A stretch of DNA of 64,000 nucleotides, taken from NCBI RefSeq assembly GCF_964340395.1, contig NC_135563.1, positions 23,243,809 to 23,307,808 on the forward strand. Reading direction: 5' to 3'. The first letter of the stretch is position 1, and each line of letters begins with the position of its first letter. The notes beneath the pieces were generated by a model. The model worked only from the letters and a program-made list of their open reading frames with translations. It did no database searches and was not told the DNA's origin. The position numbers were made by a program, and so were the translations under genes. Positions 14,201 through 24,710 of the stretch are shown piece by piece. This DNA comes from Glandiceps talaboti (taxonomy: Eukaryota > Hemichordata > Enteropneusta > Spengelidae).

Positions 14201-16479
14201 GATATCTGCAGGACCCATCTCTGAAGTCCTCAGTGGTGTGGGATACCCAGGCAGTAGGTTACAGGTAAGATACATAATGTCTTGTATCTTTCTTATAAGA
14301 TTTCACATATATGGATATTTGAGCCAAGAAATCTTAGGGACTGCTTACATAAGTTTGTCAGTTACTGAAATGATAATTCACAAACTAGAAACCCATCCAG
14401 TCAAGTCCTTTCATCTCATTTCACAAAACAGAGGTAAATCCCTCATGATTCAAACTAGTATAGGTTAACCCGTGAAATATTAGGTTGAAGGTTTGTGTGT
14501 TTGGTAGAGATCCCTTCATTTGGTGAACTACGAAAATCACTCAGTTCACCATTGATACCATACTCTGTCAGCTGTGATAAAAGATAGCCATTTCATTGTC
14601 ACACCAACATTACTGAAATAACAATATTAAATTTATTGTTCCCATGAAAAGCAGGTTGGCTTTTGGATGAAATACGTTGGTTATCAAGTTTTAATACATG
14701 TAACTTTGTGAAGATTTGATGTTCCATAACCCAAGTTGACTATGTTTGGATGCTGTGCTGTGCTGTGTTTTGATCTCTGTTAGCTTCTTTGCTTTTTAAC
14801 TTGTACTCGTTGTTTCTGCACATTGTTAACACCTTACTTTGTCCTTATTACCACAGAGTTAAAGTTTTCTACAATCACTTTTTATCATTGTTTTATTTCA
14901 AGGAAAATGAGTATCTCCTCAATAGTGAGAATTTTTAGTCATATTTCCAGTTTATTTTACAAACCAAAGCATGTGCACAATAGTTGATTTTCTCAGTGTA
15001 CAGATGACATAACTTTCTTGTACTTTTATGTTGTGATGTACTTCTGTGTAAAATTATACAAAAAAAGGAAATAGAAATGGAAAGTAAATCATACATAATT
15101 TTTCATCATGTACATGTAAGCAAAGAGATCTCATTTTCATACAAAACAAGACATTGTGTGCAAGTGAAAAGATTTAGAAATACTGCTTTTTGTGTGTTTG
15201 AATGTACATATACATATTCCTTTGCTCATCAAACGCTGTTACTCACCAAGAACATCTGATTCAAACATAAATTATCATGAGAGAGAAGTTGGAATTCTAA
15301 GTAACTTTTCAGATGAAAGTTTTGGTCCCATTGCCAATTTTCTTGTTGCTATGTTTCTATTATATGGAATCTGTTTTTCAAAATTTTTTAATGCAGTGTG
15401 ACTTTTAAGTATCGTGCGATAAGAAACTTAAAATTGCTACAAAGAGAAATGAGAAGTATGGCACAATAAAGGACAAAAATATCATCACCAAAACCTTGTC
15501 ACAACGATTTACAAAATTGACTGACGAAAGTTAATAAAATATTAATTTCTCCAGCAGGTTGACAAATCTTGATTTGATTTCCAGAGTGGTATTTTATCCT
15601 TTTGTTTTACACTCTGTTACTAACCTCTGTTTTATTGGTATAACACTCAATGTGCTTTGTATTTTTTTTTTTATTTCATCACTTATACCTGTTACCCATA
15701 CTAACAGCCAAAGGTATCAGATGTTAATATTTTGATCCATAAAACTATATCACTTAAAAGTTAAAAAAAATGCAGTTAAGATAATTGAAGAAGTCAAATT
15801 ATAGTCAGTATTTAGATAATTGTGTGGTTTGCTGTGAAGTTTCATTACCATTAACTTGGTTTTCAATCATAGTACAAATTTAAAAATGTTCCTATAAAAG
15901 TTACCAGTTTCCCTACCCCTTCATTACATGCTATATTCAAGCCTTCTACATTTGTCATTTCAATCTACACTAGCTGCACCGTGGACATTTTTTTCGTCAA
16001 GTAACCAAATATATATTCACTAAAAATTGTTCATTGCTAATTAAAAGACATAGTATCAGTTCATTAGTGGTCAATATTATCTTCGGTAATGTAGTGACAA
16101 GTTTAAGTCTCCAGTGAGCTAAAGATTGGAATTGAATTTGTCAATATCTTAAAACTACTAGTAGTAACTGGAGTATCATTTTTTGATCAGGCAACCACAA
16201 TATATTCAATGAAATTGTTAAAATACCAATAATTAGAAATATCAGTAGTTGATAATGTCCATAAGTAATACACTAACAGGTTGAAATTGTTATTGCCACT
16301 GAGGGTGCTGATTTTAGGGTGCGGACCCAAAAATAATTTGATTTTGATTTATTGTACCATATTACATGTACAACTACAAAAATATGTTTACCCACAGATG
16401 ATGCAATACAGCTTAGGATGTGAAAACATTTTCAGAAAAACATTGCAGTTGTAGCTAGACTAAGTGTAGTTTTCAGTTA

Positions 16480-16514
<35 letters not shown>

Positions 16515-19500
16515 CTTTATTGCAACCTTATCTATCATTTTAGATATCAGTATAGTATAAGATGCATTACTTCAGGACCAACACATCAGATACGTGTGTG
16601 TGTGTGAATAAATTATGGTTTTCTCTTTAACCGCACACAATCCTATCACTCCATTTGTTTTCAACATCCCACTTGATTCGTCTGTTCCTGTTACAAACAA
16701 AAGAGAAATAGGTAAAAAAAATGCCACATGTGAAACTGAAATGTGAAAATCAACAAACATCTGTGAAGTGTATTTTCTTAGTACATGTAAATTTGGAATG
16801 ATTTGTTACGGATGTATATGGAACAGGTAGATATATCATAATGTAATGTACAAAGGTTACTTATAAAACTATGCAGCAAAGTGAAAAATACACCAATTAC
16901 AAAATGAGCTCAAAATTCACATTCAAAATTTGAAAGCTGAAAATATTATTCACAATCTGTAAATTCACATTTGAAATTTGAAAAGTTAAAATATTTATCT
17001 ATCAAGAAGTGAACAAGACTTTGGATGAAAATCAAAAATTGAAGACTATGTATATTCAGGTAGTAAAGCTAAACTTCACATGAAGGGATATGTTATGTAA
17101 CTGTTACAGAAAACAAATTGGATGTCAAAATTCAAATCATTCAGAAAGCAAATACAGAAAAAGCTTGAATCTTTTTGACTAATTTCACACCTCAACAGGC
17201 TTTATCAAAAAGTGTAAAACATTGACAGATATTTCCAACTTTTGTAGTTAGTTGAGTCATCTTTTAGAAGTGACTAAAATTGTTGATAAACATAACAAGT
17301 GTAGTGTAACAGTTACCCATTCAACATGGCAAGAGTAGTTTGAAAGTTTACCATTCAACATGGCAAGAGTAGCAACAGCTTGAATCACTACCCTGCTTTC
17401 CCTTGAGATAATATTGGGTTATATTCTGGTAGTAGTATGGTGGACACAGGTGGTGGCTTGATTAGTAATCCCATCATAACCAATCATTGGAGTAAGGGAA
17501 ATCAAGGCTCTGTGTATGCATTATCGCCTCATCCACATCACCAAAAAAAAAAAAGCAAAACCAAATCAGTTGATCACCTTTCATCTGGCCCTCTGACCTG
17601 TGTTTCTTTTTTCTCTTTCTTCTGTGCTAAGGATGCCCCAAAGTCTGATTCCATGGATATTTTGACCGTTCAACAGGTACACAATAACCATAGGGTAATT
17701 GCACACTCTGTTCAGTATAGTAATCCTTCTATAGGCACCCTCCATCAAATATCATCACCTAGCCTTGGTTTCCTTTGTTCTCCGTATTGTGTTGTGTCTT
17801 TTTTTTCTGGTGTAGTATGCCTGCTATTTTCTTATGTTTTTGTTTTCCATTTCAGTTTTCAAGTCAGTTGGTTTTGTTTGCTACATTGGTCAGCTCAGCT
17901 TTTACTGCCTGCTACTCTGCGTTTTGTTTCATCTCATTGATTTCTTTTCTTTTTTTAGCTGTTTATATTTTCCAAAAAACATTTTCAACTGCAGCGTGTA
18001 AAAAAAATTTAGGGTGTAAAAATACATGCTTCTCTCCTAAAACAATTCTAAATGGAACTTTTCCCCCCACAATTTCCTGCTGTAAAAAGCTATGATTGCT
18101 GTCATGTGATATACATGTATGCCAAACACAAATATGTTAATAATGAGTTCTTATAGATGAAATCATAAAATATTTTTTCTCAAAAGTACTAAATTCATAT
18201 TTGGTCGTATATATTTCTTTTAAATAAAAGGTAAACTCTCATCACTTTCACCCAATTTGCAGCAAAAAACCATAACATCATTGTTAAAATGAATTGTAAA
18301 AACTCCTCAGCAACTAATTTCTGCTGATATTGTGAAATAAGTGAAAAAAGGTTAACCTTTCAAGTGATAATGTGGAACATCAGTAAATGGTGTCTCTTTG
18401 AAATGAAATAAAACTTACTATTATAAAAGCAAGTCTGAAAAACACTGGGCCCAAAAACATGAATGTAGTTTACCCCAACCTGTTTTTTGATCTGGAGTAA
18501 ATAAAAACAGCCTTTGACATTACAGTAAAGGAATCTTAGAATACATGACTACATTATCTTAAAGTGGCACAAACTGAGTTTATAAACCTTTTTACTCAAG
18601 TGAAAATACTTACATAATACATCAATTGAACTATTCTTGTATGGTACTAATGTCGATACATGTCTTCTATGACATGACAATTGTCTTCTAGTATTGTCAG
18701 ATCAGTTGATTGCATAGTACGGATTCTTTGACATTTTTCGATACATACAAAAAATTAAGTCATCAAATCATACATAATATTCTAATACCAGGTTTGGGTT
18801 CAGTCAATTGAAAGTGATCTTTAGTATGCTTCAGTAAGTAGAATATTGCAAGTGACTTTAAAATATGCAGCATAAATCTCACCTGAAAATATATCAACTC
18901 AGTTTATGTCCCTTTAATAACAGATCGTTGTGGATGCCATCCAATGCAAACTTGTTGCGTACAAGACAAGGGCCCAGTGTCCTTCAGGTCTTCACAAGCT
19001 AAATTACACATTTCTTTCACAGCTACATCAGTGTGCTGTAACTCATAAACTTCATAAGTATTTTTGCGTATTTTGCAATGTGTTTGTAATGTTGTAGGAC
19101 GCCAAGTCTTCTGGGTCAGGAGACAATGTGCAAGCTGCCTCTAAGGGTATCATCCAACGAGACTACCAGAAAGAAGCTGTTGTATACACTACCTATTCCC
19201 CTAATCCATTCGAAGGGATGACAGAGAAAGAAATTATTGAATATAAGAAAGAAATTTCCGACAAAACTGGACAAGGTATGCAGCATGCGTATATTCTGGA
19301 CTGAAAGATTCATTGTTGTGGACACTCTTTTTATCACATGTTTTTTGGTAACATGAACACCAGCAATGCCAAACTTTTCAGTCTAGCCTGAGTGCTATTT
19401 CAGTAAAAATATTCTGAGTAAATACACAAATACTAGCAACTATGATGGTTCTAAAGTTATCTGTGTAGGTCTGCACATATCTGCAGTAAAGGAATACAAA

Positions 19501-20983
19501 AATGGCTGTAAATGTTCAACTAGTCTAAAGTATACTTTGTCAGGGAAAAATATGTTGTAAACAGAATTACTGATGACTGAACACTGCGACAATGTGCATT
19601 TTGGCACAAACTTGTACATTACCAACATAGATGGCTCAGACTTGTACATTACCAACATAGATGACTCAAACTTGTACATTACCAACATAGATGGCTCAGA
19701 CTTGTACATTACCAACATAGATGACTCAAACTTGTACATTACCAACATAGATGGCTCAGACTTGTACATTACCAACATAGATGACTCAAACTTGTACATT
19801 ACCAACATAGATGGCTCAGACTTGTACATTACCAACATAGATGACTCAAACTTGTACATTACCAACATAGATGGCTCAGACTTGTACATTACCAACATAG
19901 ATGGCTCAGACTTGTACATTACCAACATAGATGACTCAAACTTGTACATTACCAACATAGATGGCTCAGACTTGTACATTACCAACATAGATGACTCAAA
20001 CTTGTACATTACCAACATAGATGACTCAAACTTGTACATTACCAACATAGATGACTCAAACTTGTACATTACCAACATAGATGGCTCAGACTTGTACATT
20101 ACCAACATAGATGACTCAAACTTGTACATTACCAACATAGATGGCTCAGACTTGTACATTACCAACATAGATGGCTCAGACTTGTACATTACCAACATAG
20201 ATGACTCAAACTTGTACATTACCAACATAGATGGCTCAGACTTGTTCACTACCAACATAGATGACTCAAACTTGTACATTACCAACATAGATGGCTCAGA
20301 CTTGTTCACTACCAACATAGATGGCTCAAATTAAAGTCCAAGTCTTAGCATATTTTATTTTATTGATCAGTACCATTGCACTGTTTTTAAAGTTGTAATA
20401 CATGGTTATGCTGTAAAGCTATCAGTGTTTTTGCTAAGGTTTTAGGAACCCTGGTACTAGATGCTTACATGTATATGGTTACACTACAATAGGTTGGGGA
20501 ACTCTGGGAAAATTCCTGGGAAACTTAATTAGATTTTACTTCCTGACCACAACAAAAACACAGTGTGATTCTTCTTATAATGTCGATGTTCAAAGTAGTG
20601 CTTTCTGACAGGCTGTCTAAGGTCATATGTAGTTTGTTGACTGATACAGTATTAGGTACAACCAGTAATTGTTCCATTCATGTCATGTGTGAAGAACCAG
20701 ACTTAAAATCCAAAGATAACATAAAGTTTACAAACAGCATCTAATACCAGAGTGCTTTATTTACCATCCCATTATTTCAATTTATTTACAGACTTAAAAG
20801 ACATGCAGTTCACAACAAGTGAGATGCCAGAAACAGAACCTGCCTTCAAAGACGATGACCACGTAGTAAAAGAACAAACAACCACAGAAACAGTTAGCAG
20901 GAAGGAAGGTAAACATCGATGATCACACTCATAGTTACAAACCTGGTAACACCCCCTGCCACACCCACACACAAGTAACCCCT

Positions 20984-21021
<38 letters not shown>

Positions 21022-21928
21022 ACACACATGTACAGTATTTTCAGCATGTCAAATTTCATTGACAAAAATAATGGGTAGGACGATCTTTCACGAGTAATAG
21101 GGTCAAAAACAAGTTCATTCAAAGGCTTTTCAAAGTTAAATTTTAAGAAATTGTACGTGTAACTGGCCTGCTGAAGCATCTTGTAATATTGAATGTTTCT
21201 ACAAGGTGGCACCCAATAGACCTGTTGTCGGTTCCAAGATGCATTGTGCGTCTCTCCTTACAATGCCATGTATTGTGTATGTGCTGAGGGCTTTGCACAC
21301 GCTACTCAGGGGAATGGTTGTCACCTGATCGTACCCTGGGTTCATCCGTAAAATTCCTCTCTATCATTGATGGCGTTTAGTCTTTTTTCTATAAAATCAC
21401 TCATAATCCAAAAGGTCAACATGTCTCTCCATCATTTTCTGATAAAAATGTTATTTCAAACGTAAATAAAGACAAAACAAGACTAAATGCAACAGCGTAA
21501 AAGCCGTCCTCTCCGGAAACTGGAAAATCGACTATATTAGTATCTTCCCGTGGGACACCACACCACTTCACATCACATGACTTAGACATCCTCACCGAAT
21601 GGTGTTTCACATCTACTTAGATAGGTATCCTTGTATTTGACACATATGTGTTCTGTTGCTAGGTGACCAAGAGATCGTTACTACGGTGACTACAGTCAAG
21701 AAGACAGTGATAGAAACAGACATTGATGCCGAGCCTGAGAAGGGAACCACAGACAGTCGCACATCCACCCTGGAACATGATGAAAAAGAAGACAGCAGCA
21801 AAGAATCATCTCCAACCAAGGAGACATCGCCCAAAAAGAAAGAGAAAGACAAGAAGAAGAAGGGATTCCGTACGCCGTCATTTTTGAAGAAAAAAGAAAA
21901 GAAGGGCAAAGGAGAGGAAGAAGAGTAA
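3442..21928 (+). CDS. ADD: Adducin (full-length, alpha/gamma-adducin-like), multi-exon
   Basis: Membrane-skeleton protein that in known adducins caps actin filaments and promotes spectrin-actin binding under the plasma membrane. Coding exons, all GT-AG and phase-consistent: 3442-3701 (ATG at 3462), 8530-8638, 9507-9658, 9909-10139, 10498-10641, 11372-11470, 11872-12042, 12554-12823, 13875-13982, 14175-14264, [17632-17676 optional], 19098-19275, 20792-20908, 21663-21928 (TAA). The product is about 724 aa, close to vertebrate adducins (about 700-740). Residues 1-80 are the N-terminal region and about 120-380 the class II aldolase-like head (KGEKILRCKLASLYR, NPYGLLYHEITASSL, RNHGILVCGE). The neck contains TGYIYHQP and KKYSDV, followed by NPFEGMTEKEI. 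The tail is acidic/Ser-rich and ends in a lysine-rich domain around RTPSFLKK. An acceptor at 3440-3441 precedes the ATG, so at least one non-coding exon lies upstream and was not located. Sequence homology is my reading of the translation, without a database search. Confidence 0.95.
3726..4010 (+). repeat. Diverged ~30-bp tandem repeat
   Basis: About nine imperfect copies of GTCATGTTGAACATAATGTA plus a variable GCATACTGTA/GTACACTATCA segment. Unit length varies from about 28 to 36 bp. Confidence 0.8.
4924..5190 (+). repeat. 45-49-bp tandem repeat, about six copies
   Basis: Units starting GTCAATAAA at 4924, 4970, 5016, 5065, 5114 and 5159, each with CTTTCCTAAATCA-like, GGGTAGGT and CTTCCAGGGG segments. 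The 49-bp units carry a duplicated GTAG. Confidence 0.85.
5191..5614 (+). repeat. 53-bp minisatellite, eight copies
   Basis: Exact 53-bp periodicity with starts at 5191, 5244, 5297, 5350, 5403, 5456, 5509 and 5562 (AGGTCTACAAAGGGTAGCTA...). The copies are almost identical and differ mainly at one base (CATGTGCAG or CATGTTCAG) in the order g,g,t,t,t,g,g,t, so the array is recent. Confidence 0.92.
7749..7864. repeat. Inverted repeat / hairpin with 51-bp arms
   Basis: Arms 7749-7799 and 7814-7864 pair at about 46 of 51 positions around a 14-bp loop. It is likely a small palindromic MITE remnant in adducin intron 1. Confidence 0.8.
9226..9437. mobile_element. piggyBac-like MITE with TTAA target sites
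   Basis: TTAA (9226-9229) then CCCTTTCA, and at the other end TGAAAGGG followed by TTAA (9434-9437). The element body 9230-9433 is about 204 bp, with an 8-bp perfect terminal inverted repeat that continues imperfectly (CTAGA/TCTAG), plus a central palindrome AATATTACTTC...GAAGTAATATT. TTAA duplication with CCC/GGG ends is the piggyBac hallmark. Non-coding; in adducin intron 2. Confidence 0.7.
9909..10139 (+). CDS. ADD: Adducin exon 4, core of the aldolase-like head
   Basis: 77-codon exon, residues about 168-244. It carries NPYGLLYHEITASSL and the segment aligned with the class II aldolase metal-binding HxH. Here that segment reads I-I-E-L-H-T, so the first histidine position is Glu (about E236) while the second His (about H238) remains. 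The tandem paralog keeps H-L-H in its equally long exon (31225-31455). Adducins are not known to be catalytic, so this may simply reflect relaxed constraint. Confidence 0.93.
10452..10491 (+). repeat. ATT trinucleotide microsatellite
   Basis: About 13 ATT units that run directly into the exon 5 acceptor (ACTACAG at 10491-10497), partly replacing the usual pyrimidine tract. Confidence 0.9.
10970..11300 (+). repeat. TTGA/TTGT tetranucleotide microsatellite
   Basis: About 330 bp of TTGA repeats interrupted by TTGT blocks and two copies of GACCGATTCATTGA, in adducin intron 5. It makes spurious SINQ-type repeats on the minus strand. Confidence 0.92.
12179..12285 (+). repeat. Three ~37-bp repeats with X-box-like palindromes
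   Basis: Repeats of ATTGTATTTGTTGCTATGG CAACAATAGA type. Their palindromes at 12193-12206, 12230-12243 and 12267-12280 resemble RFX-family X-boxes (GTTGCTATGGCAAC). In adducin intron 7. Confidence 0.7.
13366..13492 (+). pseudogene. Fossil LINE reverse-transcriptase C-terminus
   Basis: Frame reading KYSFYPSTVNDWNNL, then TPSIGIFKEEVSKQ, and a TAG stop at 13490. This matches the usual end of non-LTR retrotransposon RT ORFs (a FFP-S-T-xx-DWN-L-P block followed by an F-K helix). Only the last 40 or so residues remain. A part of the end (GGAATATTCAAAG...CTTACTAG) is duplicated about 90 bp downstream. In adducin intron 8. Confidence 0.75.
13673..13855 (+). repeat. ~31-bp tandem repeat before adducin exon 9
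   Basis: About six copies of GTTTTCAAGATGGTGTTACTAACACACCA with point changes, followed by ATTTTC repeats that form the pyrimidine tract of the exon 13875-13982 acceptor. Confidence 0.85.
16479..16513 (+). repeat. AAT trinucleotide microsatellite
   Basis: About 11 AAT units followed by AAACTTTATT, a common tail arrangement of retroposed repeats. Confidence 0.85.
17632..17676 (+). CDS. ADD: Probable alternative 45-nt microexon of adducin
   Basis: Open phase-0 block coding DAPKSDSMDILTVQQ. It is preceded by a long pyrimidine tract and AG (17630-17631) and followed by a gtacac donor. It lies in the 4.8-kb intron between exons 14175-14264 and 19098-19275, both of which also have phase-0 junctions here, so inclusion adds 15 residues without changing frame. 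It would insert into the neck/tail linker and give about 739 aa. The surrounding 167-residue open frame continues past both splice sites and is not taken as coding. Evidence is splice-site quality and phase only. Confidence 0.55.
18559..18917. mobile_element. MITE-like element with ~20-bp terminal inverted repeats
   Basis: The left end TTAAAGTGGCACAAACTGAG (18559 on) is the near-complement of the right end CTCAGTTTATGTCCCTTTAA (to 18917), about 17 of 20 positions. The ends are TTAA, compatible with a TTAA-duplicating DNA transposon. No coding capacity. Confidence 0.6.
19608..20333 (+). repeat. 30-bp minisatellite, 24 units of two variants
   Basis: Unit ACTTGTACATTACCAACATA plus GATGGCTCAG (type G) or GATGACTCAA (type D). 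From 19621 the order is G D G D G D G D G G D G D D D G D G G D G D G G; two late G units are followed by TTCACT in place of TACATT. The 30-bp length keeps one frame open on each strand, giving false 250-290-residue repeats. The array sits between adducin exons 19098-19275 and 20792-20908. Confidence 0.95.
20985..21030 (+). repeat. CA dinucleotide microsatellite
   Basis: About 20 CA units with one TA interruption in the last adducin intron. Confidence 0.92.
21663..21928 (+). CDS. ADD: Adducin last coding exon: tail and MARCKS-related domain
   Basis: Encodes residues about 637-724. It begins with a Thr/Val-rich segment (TTVTTVKKTVIETD), passes through an acidic Ser/Thr-rich stretch, and ends in a highly basic block containing KKKKGFRTPSFLKKKEKK, then four glutamates and TAA. 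In vertebrate adducins the equivalent RTPSFLKK block is the MARCKS-related domain, which binds calmodulin and spectrin-actin and is phosphorylated by PKC on the Ser of TPSF (about S709 here). The phase-1 junction with 20792-20908 reconstitutes a Gly codon. The paralog downstream has nothing equivalent. Confidence 0.95.
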
Positions 21929-24710
21929 TTGTTTACTATATATCTTGAATCATACATTATAGAATCCGTAGTGACGTAAATGTTTTAACAAAATCGTTTG
22001 GGAGAATTTCCTCAACTTATCTTGTTTCAATGATTCTTCACATAGAACCAATGTTATTCATGATTGTTTGGGTAAATCTATGCTGGACAACTCAAGGCTA
22101 AGATGATTGGGCGTAAAACATGAAATTTTGCAAACAAAATATTCAAATTTAAGAAATCGTGTATTTAGTAGTTATATTGCAGAATTAAATGAGTCGGTAA
22201 TTCATTTTACAACAGATCTTGCCTGCAGGTTGTTTATTTCAATTCCATTTTTAAAAACAAGCTAGTAAGTATTTTTATTTTTTACGAACCCTCAAAGTGC
22301 GTAAGTTTATGTAGATATTGTTGTTTATTGTAGAATCAGTCTGGTGACTTGAAAAGTCACACTTAGTGACTAGCATTTTCGTACCATTTCACTGACTGTC
22401 CGTATGTAAAATTTAGTACGAAGTTGATCTTGAGTAAAAGTGAACGACTGAAGTAACGAGCTGAGTGGATTTTGCTATCAGCTTCGCCAGTTGAAAATCA
22501 GCTCTTCAAATAAATACTGGCAATAATTAGCAATGTTGAATATACCTTACCACCATGGAAAGAAAGCGTTACTCAAAAGTTTCTGCACCATTGTATTTGT
22601 GTATTTTCTGTTGTAAAAAAAAAATATGTTATAATAATAACGACGACCCTACTATCAATTTTTGGCTCTTCTATGATATTAAGAAATAACTGTTTACTTT
22701 CTCCAACGTAGAGAAACTAGTTAAGTTTTATGTATTATCCAAATTAACCCGAGCCAAAGCCCCCACCTGCTTGAAAGTAAAGTTTTTACTCAAAAGATTT
22801 TAGTTGAAGCAAGTGAAACAAAATAATGCTTTAGTAGACAAGAGACAGTTAGCCTGTCAGGATAGTTGTTTTTTACCCAGAATGCTTCACAGTAATAGGG
22901 GACTGCTTTACCCACAATGCTTTATGTAGCCATGGGAACTAGATGCAGTCCATTTAACACTGCATAATATCATGAGCAGTTCTCTTTTTTACTGTCAATG
23001 GGTTTGATTGAAATTGACAACACCTAAGTCGCGGCTGCTAATAGAATTTTAACGAGAAGGAGTGGTGCAAATATTTTTCAGAGAATCTGTTGTAAGCTTT
23101 GATGTATTAATAAACTTAGCAATTTTTGCTAGATATTATAGTCAGTCATGTTGCAGCTATCGTCTTGTATAGTGATAGTCGTGTAGAATTTGTAGTTATC
23201 AATGTACTATTCAAAATAACTTTAATGTGTAAATGGCACACGTCCATCAGTCCATGGAACCTTTGGGGGGGAGGGAAAGCTCTTTGCATTTTTTTTGTCT
23301 GAGAAAAAAAATACAAGTCTTCAGTTGTGAATTTTTTGAGACACGGAGGTGATTTTCTATGTACTGTTATGTGGATTACATGAATGTGGTGTTAAACTTG
23401 GAATCTAATCTGTGCTGTTGTTATGATCTTAGGATGTTACATTTTTTCATTCATTCATTCATTCATTCTGAGGCAGATTGAAGCTTCTTTTAGGAGGTTT
23501 TCTTTTTGATTGAATACCAAATATTTTGGTATTTGAAATCCTTGCCATGTAGGTACTGCAATGAATAATTGTTATGCCAGTACTTGTGTCAGACACTGCC
23601 AGATGTTACAGGCATGGTTGTTGCTTCCACTAGTTGTCCTGGCAACCATGCTGATTTTGTTGTCAGTTGAAATATGTCCAGTTCTGCTCAGTGAGATGTC
23701 AGTATTTATTTCATCAACCGAGCAGTTCTAGTCATTCACTGTAATGCCAACCAACTGACTACATGTGCATGGTAGCGGACAAGTTCCTGGAAAGACCGCT
23801 ACTTTGCAGCATGGGTGTTCGTGAAATGTTTACTTTATTTTCATGTTTCAGACAGTGCCTGCATTGTAGCAGAGTTTGTTAAGACCGTGTGAGTCCTGTA
23901 CATCCTGTATGAGAGCTAGAAATCTGAAATGAGAGATTTTATGTTGTGAAGTGAATGACATGTATATTGTCAAAACCAACTGTATCAATATAAAGTGTCT
24001 CAGTGATCCTTCAGTAACAGTTACCTAGACAATATGATAAGAAATACATTATCAAAAATAATAAACCTATTTCTGTACTGTAATCTATGGTGAAAATGAT
24101 TGCATCGTGACAGTCTCATTGTTACCGTGACAACAGCACAAATGCTGTCAGTGTAAGAATGACGAAGAACACAGCTACTGTCAGTCAAAAACGACTGCTG
24201 TTACCATGACAACAGAGTACAGATGCCACCAGTCAGTGACAAAGAACATGACTATTGTCAGTCAAAATGACTGCTGTTACCATGACAACAGAGCACATTT
24301 CATGCTGTAACTATCACACAGTCACCAATACATCACAATCTTGATGTAGTCCACTGATAATTCTAGTTAAGTGTCCTCAACCAAGTTCCAATCTGCCTCT
24401 CGTAACCTGTCCGTGTGAAATGATAAAAAGTTCTGTTTTAGCACATTTGAGACATTCACAGATTATAGGCAAATAGTGTCAGTGTCTTTTTATTTGTTAG
24501 TAGAGTAGATAAAAAGATTTTGTAGACTTTTTCCCCTGCAGTGGCATGATTCTTGTAACATAGTCAATTTATTTCAGTACTGTATGTTCATTTGGTTTCT
24601 CAGTTTAAGTTGTCATATTTTCAAATTTTTGTTTTATAAACCATGCTGATGTGACTTGTAGAAATGGAACATACCATGGTAGTTGAGAAAAATAAAGCAT
24701 TTAGCACTCG
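21929..24710 (+). other. Adducin 3' UTR (predicted)
   Basis: Non-coding stretch after the TAA. The likely polyadenylation signal is AATAAA at 24691-24696; earlier candidates (for example AATAAA near 22508 and 23110) would give shorter forms. It contains a TTCA tetranucleotide run near 23448-23466 and three GTTACCATGACAAC-like motifs at 24121-24134, 24200-24213 and 24276-24289 in a loosely repeated 75-85-bp context. The extent is inferred from the last AATAAA. Confidence 0.5.

Larger units (their letters stand above)
14265..19097 (+). other. Adducin intron containing the microexon
   Basis: 4.8-kb intron. Beyond the candidate 45-nt exon at 17632-17676 it holds an AAT microsatellite (about 16479-16513) and a MITE-like element (18559-18917). 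No other exon was recognised. Confidence 0.7.

Noticed and set aside
17437-17940. 167-codon plus-strand open frame
   Set aside because: Only the 45-nt segment 17632-17676 has splice borders. The rest is pyrimidine-rich intron sequence with no protein-like composition.
19440-20334. Long repetitive open frames on both strands (about 290 and 250 codons)
   Set aside because: They are translations of an intronic 30-bp minisatellite. The unit is divisible by three and lacks a stop in one frame of each strand, and flanking adducin exons splice across it.
21613-21957. Minus-strand 114-codon frame
   Set aside because: Antisense shadow of the lysine-rich last adducin exon.
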